Below, piece by piece: positions 1 to 4,426 of a stretch of DNA of 5,204 nucleotides (its first letter is position 1; every line of letters begins with the position of its first letter). This DNA is from Bacillota bacterium (GTDB lineage: Bacteria > Bacillota > Sulfobacillia > Thermaerobacterales > Thermaerobacteraceae), in NCBI GenBank assembly GCA_003242195.1, contig QGUQ01000150.1, positions 1 through 5,204 on the forward strand, given 5' to 3'. Made by a program: the position numbers and the translations under genes. The notes under the pieces were generated by a model. That model was not told the DNA's origin. It saw nothing but the letters and a program-made list of their open reading frames with translations, and searched no databases.

Positions 1-569
1 TCGTCGCCAAGGGCACGGGCATCTTGATGAACAACCGGGCGGGTCGCGGGTTCGTCCTGGACGAGAACCACCCGAACGGGCTGGCACCCCGCAAGCGTAC
101 CATGCACACCCTCAACGTCTATCTGGTGACCCGGCCCGATGCCGCGGCGGGAGGAACGGCCCCTAAGGACCCAGGTACCGGTGGCGACGGCCCCGGCCAC
201 GGCACCGACGACGGCGAGCTGGTGCTGGTGGGCAACACGCCCGGCGGGGACGGCCAGCCCCAATGGAACCTGCAGGCGCTGGTCAACGTGTTGGACTTCG
301 GGCTCGACGCCTACCGGGCGCTGGCCGCGCCTCGCTGGACCAGCTTCCCGGGCACCGATCCCATCGATCTCTCCGCTCCGCTGGAACTGCGCCTGGAGTC
401 TCGCTTCCCGCCCGAGACGGCGGCCGTCTTGCAGCGCAAGGGCCACGTGATCCGAGGCGTCGGGCCCTGGGCCGCCGGCGGCTCGGCCATGCTCATCCGC
501 AAGCTGGACGACGGCGTCTACGAGGGTGCGGCAGATCCCCGGGACGGAGGCCAGGCCCTGGGTATCTGA
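1..569 (+). CDS. ggt: Gamma-glutamyltransferase family protein, C-terminal part (5' end outside window)
   Basis: This is the C-terminal end of a gamma-glutamyltransferase (GGT) family protein. These are N-terminal-nucleophile enzymes that cleave themselves into two subunits and hydrolyse or transfer gamma-glutamyl groups, for example from glutathione. The reading frame is open from position 3 at the left edge and ends at TGA 567-569, giving 188 residues. Typical small-subunit motifs are visible: GTGILMNNRAGRGF at the start, then HPNGLAPRKRTMHTL, then NTPGGDGQPQWN (about 234-269), whose paired glycines correspond to the oxyanion-hole region of the family. Next comes LDFGLDAYRALAAPRW, and the end AADPRDGGQALGI is a common GGT terminus. 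The pattern resembles YwrD-type bacterial homologues. The catalytic Thr lies upstream of the window, so activity cannot be judged. A Gly/Asp/Pro-rich insert (about 138-212) lengthens one loop. The TTG and ATG at 24-29 are internal codons, not starts. The gene converges on the permease gene, so it is probably not part of that operon. Confidence 0.9.
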   Translation, partial: VAKGTGILMNNRAGRGFVLDENHPNGLAPRKRTMHTLNVYLVTRPDAAAGGTAPKDPGTGGDGPGHGTDDGELVLVGNTPGGDGQPQWNLQALVNVLDFGLDAYRALAAPRWTSFPGTDPIDLSAPLELRLESRFPPETAAVLQRKGHVIRGVGPWAAGGSAMLIRKLDDGVYEGAADPRDGGQALGI

Positions 570-721
570 AGGCAGGTGTCCCGCCCACGGGGTACGGTTC
601 CCCGCCCGGTGTCCACGGGCCTAACAGCCAGAGCCGGGCAGGGAGTCACGGCCCGGGTCCGCCCCGGGGCTGCTCCGCCGGCGGGACCCGCCCATCGTGG
701 CCGGGTCCCGCCGGCGTGCAT
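570..721. other. Convergent intergenic region
   Basis: This 152-bp stretch lies between the stop codon of the gamma-glutamyltransferase gene (plus strand) and that of the permease gene (minus strand). No reading frame with family-like content is seen. It is extremely GC-rich. It contains two small 5-bp hairpins, CGGGG/CCCCG at 588-604 and GCCCG/CGGGC at 604-620, and one much longer hairpin at 676-716 that is annotated separately. The small hairpins are of a size expected by chance at this GC content. Confidence 0.6.
676..716. terminator. Long GC-rich hairpin, probable bidirectional terminator
   Basis: The left arm at 676-690 (CGCCGGCGGGACCCG) pairs perfectly with the right arm at 702-716 for 15 bp. 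A single C-C mismatch follows inwards, then three more pairs (CCA/TGG) close on a TCG loop. The hairpin begins 5 nt beyond the permease stop codon on the minus strand and sits about 110 bp after the gamma-glutamyltransferase stop. Its position between convergent genes fits a shared transcription terminator or a 3'-end protecting stem. No clear T-run follows on either strand, so it is not a textbook intrinsic terminator. The structure is seen directly; the role is inferred. Confidence 0.6.
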
Positions 722-2059
722 TCAATCCTGCCGGCCATCCGCCGGGGCCGCTTCCATCCCTTCGCCGGTCCCCTGCCACCGGTCGAAGGCCAGGAACACC
801 AGGTTGAGCAGGATGCCCGCCACGGCTCCCGTGGCGATGGCCGGCAGCTCCATGCCCGCGATGGGGATGTTGCCACCCTCGAAGGCCGTGCCACCCAGCC
901 CGATGATCAGGATCACCGCGCCGATGGCGAGCTGGCGAGGGTCGAAGAGGTCCACCCTTTCCTCCATCATCAGGGCGATGCCCTGCATACCGATGACGCC
1001 AAAGAGGAAGATGGCCAGACCACCCGTGACGAAGACGGGGATCGTTGAGACCAGGGCGGCCAGCTTGGCGAAGAAGCCCAGGGCCATGGCGATGAGCCCG
1101 GCCGCCACCAGCACGGCCGCCGAGTAGTTGCGCGTGATGGCCATGAGGCTGTTGTTCTCACCATAGTTGGTGCCCGAGGAGGCACCCAGCATGCCGTGCA
1201 CGATGTCGGCCAGGCCGTCCAAGACCAGGTTGAGCCCGATCAGTTCCTTGACCCGGAGGGGCGGCCGGTGCATCTCCTCCGCCAGGCGGTCGATGTACAC
1301 GCTGATCTGGTACAAGTGGGCCGTGCTCTCGGGAATGGTGGCGATGGCGATGGGCGCGATGGCCAGCACCGCCTGCCATGCGCCAGGGGCTGTGAAGTCC
1401 GGCAACTGGAACCTGGGGACGGCGAACCAGCTGGCCTCGCGCACGGGGCTGAAGTCCACCAGTCCCGCGACGGCGGCGATGACGTAACCACACGCGGCCC
1501 CCAGGAGGACCGGTAACATGCCCAGCAAGCCACGCCCGCGCAGGTAGACGGAGAAGAGGATGGTCAACAGCAGGGTGACCAAGGAGATGGCCCAGTTTTG
1601 TGACGCCATGTCCAGGGCGGTCTTGGCCAGGGCGATGCCGATGACGATGGCGACCGCCCCTGTCACCGATGGCGGCAGGATGCGGTCGAGCCTCTCCTTG
1701 CCGAGCCGTTGAATGAGCCACCCGGCCAGGACGTTGAGCACGCCCGTGGCGACGACCCCTACCTGTGCCACGCGATGACCGCCCCAGCTGGCGGCCACCA
1801 CGGCCGTCACCGGTGCGATGTAGGCGAAACTACCCCCATAGTACAGCGGAATCCGTCCGCGGGAACCCAGCACCGCCACGATGGTGGCCAACCCGGAGGC
1901 GAAGAGGGTGACGCCCACGTCGAACCCCGTCAGGATCGCCACCAGTGCGGTGGCCGGGAACATGGTCAGCACATGCTGGAACCCTAGGCTGACCAGCGCC
2001 CCCAGGGGTGGCCGGTCCTGGGGCAGGTAACCGATGACCCTGTCCTGCCGTCCAGCCAT
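722..2059 (-). CDS. NCS2-family nucleobase (uracil/xanthine-type) permease
   Basis: This is a 445-residue integral membrane protein of the nucleobase:cation symporter-2 (NCS2) family, which imports uracil, xanthine, uric acid or related compounds with protons. Length and hydrophobic pattern fit the family's 14 membrane segments. Family marks are the QH pair in SLGFQHVLTMFPAT (about 25-37), the strand region PLYYGGSFAYIAPV (71-84) aligning with the PAYLGSSFAFISPV region of UraA, IPESTAHL (242-249) with the substrate-binding Glu at 244, and SSGTNYGENNSLMAITRNYS (294-313) with the second Glu at 301. These two Glu correspond to Glu241 and Glu290 of E. coli UraA. The Glu244 motif reads ESTAH rather than the EHVGH of UraA, so the exact substrate is open. 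The ATG at 2059 is chosen because GGGAGG lies 8 nt upstream (2068-2073); a GTG at 2083 in the same frame would add 8 residues and destroy that spacing. It is the last gene of the minus-strand cluster and probably feeds the pathway of its neighbours. Confidence 0.93.
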   Translation of the reverse strand: MAGRQDRVIGYLPQDRPPLGALVSLGFQHVLTMFPATALVAILTGFDVGVTLFASGLATIVAVLGSRGRIPLYYGGSFAYIAPVTAVVAASWGGHRVAQVGVVATGVLNVLAGWLIQRLGKERLDRILPPSVTGAVAIVIGIALAKTALDMASQNWAISLVTLLLTILFSVYLRGRGLLGMLPVLLGAACGYVIAAVAGLVDFSPVREASWFAVPRFQLPDFTAPGAWQAVLAIAPIAIATIPESTAHLYQISVYIDRLAEEMHRPPLRVKELIGLNLVLDGLADIVHGMLGASSGTNYGENNSLMAITRNYSAAVLVAAGLIAMALGFFAKLAALVSTIPVFVTGGLAIFLFGVIGMQGIALMMEERVDLFDPRQLAIGAVILIIGLGGTAFEGGNIPIAGMELPAIATGAVAGILLNLVFLAFDRWQGTGEGMEAAPADGRQD

Positions 2060-2067
2060 GTGGAATG

Positions 2068-2073
2068 CCTCCC
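2068..2073 (-). promoter_or_regulatory. Ribosome binding site of the permease gene
   Basis: On the minus strand GGGAGG lies 8 nt before the ATG at 2059. It decides the start against the in-frame upstream GTG at 2083. The same segment is preceded by an out-of-frame ATG that overlaps the site (CCATGGGAGG), an arrangement also found before the carbamate kinase gene. Confidence 0.75.
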
Positions 2074-2089
2074 ATGGATACACAGAATG

Positions 2090-2110
2090 CGGGCCGAACC
2101 GGCCCGTTCG
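2090..2110 (-). promoter_or_regulatory. Overlapping dyads at the predicted permease transcription start (possible operator)
   Basis: Two overlapping inverted repeats lie immediately downstream of the predicted -10 box. One is CGAACGGGCCGGTTCG on the minus strand (2110-2095), with 5-bp arms CGAAC/GTTCG around a GGCC core and one mismatched pair. The other is CGGGCC-GGTTC-GGCCCG (2106-2090), with perfect 6-bp arms. Position over the predicted start point is typical of a repressor operator. The second dyad could equally form a hairpin at the 5' end of the mRNA. GC-rich dyads of this size also occur by chance, so the assignment is tentative. Confidence 0.35.
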
Positions 2111-2139
2111 AAATTACCTTGCCGGACGGAGGTTGACAA
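2111..2139 (-). promoter_or_regulatory. Candidate sigma-A-type promoter of the permease gene
   Basis: Read on the minus strand, TTGTCA (2139-2134, one mismatch to TTGACA) is separated by exactly 17 nt from TAATTT (2116-2111, three matches to TATAAT including the first TA and last T). These are among the few AT-rich hexamers in the gap between the carbamate kinase and permease genes. The implied start point is near 2104, about 45 nt before the permease ATG. The weak -10 keeps confidence low. Confidence 0.4.
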
Positions 2140-2319
2140 TCCTCTCGGGATCCTTCCTGCCGTCGCTGTCCGACCACCGTTCCCGCATCCCGCAGGCGTA
2201 ACGCGTCCGCCCGCCACGTCGCTGGCCCCGTCTCCCGCCGGCGACGCCTGACCGGCCTTGTGCCCGATAGGAGGATGCCTTGCTGGCACGTCCTGGGGCC
2301 CGCAGGTGGTCGATCCCCC

Positions 2320-2339
2320 GCAGCCACCCCCTTGGCTGC
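2320..2339 (-). terminator. Hairpin after the carbamate kinase gene
   Basis: On the minus strand GCAGCCA and TGGCTGC form a perfect 7-bp stem around AGGGGG. It starts 4 nt beyond the carbamate kinase TGA. No T-run follows (the next bases are GGGGGATCG), so it could be a weak terminator, a 3'-end stabilising stem or chance. Confidence 0.35.
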
Positions 2340-2343
2340 ACCC

Positions 2344-3351
2344 TCAAAGGATGCGGGCGGGAACGGCCTCCAGGGACCCCGCGGCCGGTTCCGGCACGAT
2401 CTGCGTGCCCGACCGGCCCTCCACCACCGCCAGGGCCTGGTGGAGGGCGCCGATCCCGGCGCGGGCACCGCCGGCCTCCACGAAACGCAGCGCCGCCTCC
2501 ACCTTCGGCCCCATGCTGCCGCCTGCGAAGTGGCCCTCGGTCTGGTAACGGCGCAGCTCTCCGGGCGACACCCTTCCCAGCGACCGCTGCCGGGGCGTTC
2601 CCCAGTCCAGGGCGACCGCCTCCACGTCCGTCAGGATGAACAGGCCGTCCGCCCCCAGTTCCATCGCCAGGCGAGCGGCGGCCAGGTCCTTGTCGATCAC
2701 GGCGTCGACGCCCGCCAGTTCCCCCTCGTCACCCAGCGCCCGCACGGGAACGCCGCCGCCACCCGCCGCGATGACCACCACTCCCTCCGCCAGCAGCCGC
2801 CGGATCACCGGTAGCTCCCGGATGGCCAGGGGTTCGGGCGAGGGCACGACCCGGCGCCAGCCGCGGCCGGCGTCCTCCCGCATGCAGAACCCGCGCTCGG
2901 CGGCCAGCCGCCGGGCCTCCGCCGCATCGTAGAAGGGGCCCACCGGCTTGGACGGGTGGTTGAAGGCGGGATCGTCGGGACGAACCACCACCTGGGTGAC
3001 CACCGTGGCGGCGGTAAGGGACAGCCCCCGCCGGGCGGCCGCGTTCCCCAGGGCCTGCTGGAGCATGTACCCCAGGAGCCCCTGGGTCATGGCGCCACAG
3101 GCGTGGAGCGGCATGGGCGGGACGGTGGCGGCGGCCTCCTCGTTCTGGAGGAGCACATTGCCCACCTGGGGCCCATTCCCGTGGGTGACCACCAGCCGGT
3201 AACCCCGTTCCAGCAATTCCACCAGTTGCTCGGCCGTGGCCCGGACGTTGGCGTACTGTTCCTCAAAGCTGCCCCGCTGCCCCGGCTGCAGGATGGCGTT
3301 GCCCCCCAGGGCCAGGACCAGCGTGGGGCATGCTGGGCGGCTACCCTCCAT
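2344..3351 (-). CDS. arcC: Carbamate kinase
   Basis: This 335-residue protein is a carbamate kinase of the amino-acid-kinase fold, catalysing carbamoyl phosphate + ADP to carbamate + ATP in the cytoplasm. In catabolic clusters it yields ATP, and the carbamate breaks down to CO2 and ammonia. Family motifs run in the expected order: LALGGNAIL (13-21, phosphate-binding loop), THGNGPQVGN (56-65), NHPSKPVGPFY (131-141), RRVVPSPEP (166-174), AAGGGGVPV (195-203), DAVIDKDLAA (216-225), ILTDVEAV (239-246), GSMGPKVEAA (278-287) and EGRSGTQI (311-318). The ATG at 3351 is chosen because GGGAGG lies 8 nt upstream and the LxLGGNA motif starts at the usual distance. A GTG at 3414 would add 21 unsupported residues. 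About 15 residues follow the usual end of the family. It follows the cyclase gene by 126 bp and the DUF2877 gene is nearby. That places it in a carbamoyltransferase pathway like E. coli AllK (YbcF) rather than arginine deiminase fermentation, since no arcA or arcB is seen. Confidence 0.96.
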   Translation of the reverse strand: MEGSRPACPTLVLALGGNAILQPGQRGSFEEQYANVRATAEQLVELLERGYRLVVTHGNGPQVGNVLLQNEEAAATVPPMPLHACGAMTQGLLGYMLQQALGNAAARRGLSLTAATVVTQVVVRPDDPAFNHPSKPVGPFYDAAEARRLAAERGFCMREDAGRGWRRVVPSPEPLAIRELPVIRRLLAEGVVVIAAGGGGVPVRALGDEGELAGVDAVIDKDLAAARLAMELGADGLFILTDVEAVALDWGTPRQRSLGRVSPGELRRYQTEGHFAGGSMGPKVEAALRFVEAGGARAGIGALHQALAVVEGRSGTQIVPEPAAGSLEAVPARIL

Positions 3352-3477
3352 GTGACGTTCCTCCCATGGTGGCTCCTTCCCGGGCACCCTGAACGCCCGA
3401 GCCCGTACAAACACGCTGCCGAGGCGGCTTCCGCCCTTCTTGGCCGGGATTCGCCGCCGCGGCCACCGTCACAGGCC
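3352..3477. other. Intergenic region between cyclase-family and carbamate kinase genes
   Basis: This 126-bp gap contains the kinase ribosome binding site and a small minus-strand hairpin, GGCGG-AAG-CCGCC (3435-3423), without a T-run. No convincing promoter hexamers are visible, so the kinase gene is probably read through from the cyclase gene. Confidence 0.45.
3360..3365 (-). promoter_or_regulatory. Ribosome binding site of the carbamate kinase gene, inside a possible 8-codon leader ORF
   Basis: GGGAGG on the minus strand lies 8 nt before the ATG at 3351 and fixes that start. Just upstream, GGAAGGAG precedes another, out-of-frame ATG (3367) by 5 nt. That ATG opens MGGTSHGG followed by TAG (3341-3343), ending 8 nt inside the kinase gene. 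The overlap would allow translational coupling, though nothing shows that the short ORF is translated. Confidence 0.6.
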
Positions 3478-4254
3478 TCACTCCTGGACGAAGGCGACGA
3501 CGCGGCAGAAGGCCGCCTCCCCGCCCTCGAACTTCCACGGGAAGCAGCCGATCCAGACCCGCTGGTTGAGCAGCAGGTCGATGTCCCCGCCGATGTTCTC
3601 CACGTGCACGAGGTCGTGGGGGAAGAGGTAGTTGTGCATGATCTGGTACTCGTGATCCGGGAAGATCTCGTCCAGGGGACGCCCCAGCTTCTTCTCCGCC
3701 TCTCGCGCCAGGTCGGGGCGCAGCCGGCGGATCACCGTGTTCATCGGGTGATCGGCGGATCCGGCGTCCACGCCGATCCAGCGCAGCTCCATTTCCAAGG
3801 CCCACTCGGCGAATTCCCGTGTCGGCCCCGGGTGCTTGCAGAAGTAGCGCTCCTCATCGGGGCGGTCCCCGTGGTTGTAGTAGTGATGGTAGCCCGTGTG
3901 GATGATCAGGATGTCACCCTTGCGGACCTCCACCTTCCGGGTGATGTGCTCCGGCGTGTAGATGTCGTAGTCGCCCACCTCGTCGCTGATGTCCACCACC
4001 ACGCCGGGGCCGAAAAGGCGCTCCAGGGGCAGGCTGGCGATGTCCTTGCCCCCGGTGATGAAGTGGATGGGCGCGTCCAGGTGGGTACCCACGTGGAGCG
4101 TGGTCTCGATCTTCTGGCCGCCGACCCGGTCGAAGGCCGGCCGCTTGATCCACTTCACCACCGGGCCCTCGTAGCTGGCGAAGGCCGGTGTGTGGACGCT
4201 CCAGGGGTGGGACAGGTCGATCAGTTTGACGCCGGACAGATCGATGGGCTTCAT
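3478..4254 (-). CDS. Cyclase-family metal-dependent hydrolase (kynurenine formamidase/isatin hydrolase superfamily)
   Basis: This 258-residue protein belongs to the 'putative cyclase' family (Pfam Cyclase), which includes bacterial kynurenine formamidase KynB and isatin hydrolase. Known members use bound divalent metal to hydrolyse an amide or open a cyclic amide. The defining metal and catalytic motif HxGTHxDxPxHF is intact as HVGTHLDAPIHF (54-65), with His54, His58, Asp60 and His64. The N-terminal LIDLSHPWSVHTPAF (11-25), KGDILIIHTGYH (112-123), WIGVDAGSADHP (159-170) and HVENIGGDIDLL (217-228, with Glu219 where the family has a conserved acid) are all as in active members. Length is normal and no signal peptide is seen, so it should be cytoplasmic. 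The start is supported by AAGGAGG 11 nt upstream. No tryptophan-catabolism gene is present. The neighbours (DUF2877, carbamate kinase, NCS2 permease) suggest that it opens a nucleobase-derived ring or a ureide, which is inference; the true substrate is unknown. Confidence 0.93.
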   Translation of the reverse strand: MKPIDLSGVKLIDLSHPWSVHTPAFASYEGPVVKWIKRPAFDRVGGQKIETTLHVGTHLDAPIHFITGGKDIASLPLERLFGPGVVVDISDEVGDYDIYTPEHITRKVEVRKGDILIIHTGYHHYYNHGDRPDEERYFCKHPGPTREFAEWALEMELRWIGVDAGSADHPMNTVIRRLRPDLAREAEKKLGRPLDEIFPDHEYQIMHNYLFPHDLVHVENIGGDIDLLLNQRVWIGCFPWKFEGGEAAFCRVVAFVQE

Positions 4255-4265
4255 GCGGGTGTAGG

Positions 4266-4272
4266 CCTCCTT
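4266..4272 (-). promoter_or_regulatory. Ribosome binding site of the cyclase-family gene
   Basis: A perfect AAGGAGG on the minus strand lies 11 nt before the ATG at 4254. It directly abuts the last copy of the 28-bp-spaced direct repeat (4273-4285), so anything bound to that repeat, in DNA or RNA form, could affect expression of this gene. Confidence 0.75.
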
Positions 4273-4340
4273 CCCGTGTCCCTTGTGTGCCTCATCGAGC
4301 CCCGTGCCCCTTGGGTACCGTGCCGGAACCCGTACCCTTG
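4273..4340 (-). repeat. Three direct repeats with exact 28-bp spacing (iteron-like)
   Basis: Three near-identical elements start at 4273, 4301 and 4329. On the plus strand they read CCCGTGTCCCTTG, CCCGTGCCCCTTG and CCCGTACCCTTG (one base shorter), so on the minus strand the core is CAAGGG-N-(C/T)ACGGG. The 15-16 bases between copies are not conserved, so this is not a simple tandem duplication. A 6-bp inverted repeat, GGGTAC/GTACCC (4313-4337), overlaps the middle and third copies. Position just upstream of the cyclase ribosome binding site suggests a regulator-binding array or a leader-RNA element; both are inferences. Confidence 0.5.
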
Positions 4341-4381
4341 CCGGACCCTGTTACCTGCCGCCGGTCCGCGCTCCTTTGGGT

Positions 4382-4426
4382 CATCTCCACAAGGGGTCAA
4401 TGACGAGTCTGTAACATCGCCACAAG
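4382..4426 (-). repeat. 12-bp direct repeat pair after the DUF2877 gene
   Basis: On the minus strand CTTGTGGCGATG (4426-4415) recurs as CTTGTGGAGATG (4393-4382) with one mismatch, the starts 33 bp apart. That is close to three helical turns, so the copies would face the same side of the DNA. The first copy begins directly after the DUF2877 stop codon. It could be a binding site for a regulator of the downstream genes; no protein is known to match. Confidence 0.35.

Larger units (their letters stand above)
2060..2343. other. Intergenic region between carbamate kinase and permease genes
   Basis: This 284-bp gap separates the carbamate kinase stop codon from the permease start. Its left part holds the permease ribosome binding site, the dyads and the candidate promoter; its right end holds a hairpin just after the kinase stop. 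The middle (about 2145-2315) has no reading frame with recognisable content and no riboswitch pattern that I know. A gap this long inside a same-strand cluster suggests that the permease has its own transcriptional or RNA-level control. Confidence 0.5.
4255..4426. other. Intergenic region between DUF2877 and cyclase-family genes
   Basis: This 172-bp gap is somewhat less GC-rich than the genes beside it at its right end. It is filled by two sets of short repeats, annotated separately. No -35/-10 pair with good spacing is convincing: a TTGACC on the minus strand (4401-4396) has no matching -10 box. No terminator hairpin follows the DUF2877 stop, so read-through into the cyclase gene is likely. 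Confidence 0.45.

Noticed and set aside
24..29. TTG/ATG at 24-29 as the start of a short independent gene
   Set aside because: The same frame continues upstream to the window edge with gamma-glutamyltransferase-like sequence (VAKGTGI), so these are internal codons.
263..1048. Open frame of 261 codons on the plus strand spanning the end of the gamma-glutamyltransferase gene and the permease gene
   Set aside because: The translation is Arg/Gly/Pro/His-rich without any family motif, and it overlaps two well-supported genes in other frames. It is an artefact of scarce stop codons at high GC.
2133..2138. Perfect TTGACA on the plus strand
   Set aside because: No AT-rich -10 hexamer occurs 16-18 bp downstream and no plus-strand gene follows. 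The complementary TTGTCA on the other strand is better placed.
2145..2315. Possible riboswitch in the leader before the permease gene, as some nucleobase transporter genes have
   Set aside because: I found no conserved core of the purine or related riboswitches that I know, and the candidate promoter lies downstream of this stretch.
1830..2468. Open frame of 212 codons on the minus strand covering the carbamate kinase end, the gap and the permease start
   Set aside because: It crosses two certain genes out of frame, has low-complexity Arg/Pro/Gly composition and shows no domain.
2270..2639. AGGAGG followed by TTG on the plus strand at about 2271-2282, opening a 119-codon frame
   Set aside because: The frame runs antisense to the carbamate kinase gene and encodes Pro/Arg-rich sequence without any family resemblance. 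The Shine-Dalgarno match is best explained by chance.
3341..3805. Open frame of 154 codons on the minus strand inside the cyclase-family gene and the next gap
   Set aside because: It is a frame-shifted shadow of the cyclase gene, with Arg/Pro-rich content and no motif. Only its last 9 codons (ATG at 3367) are mentioned, as a possible leader ORF.
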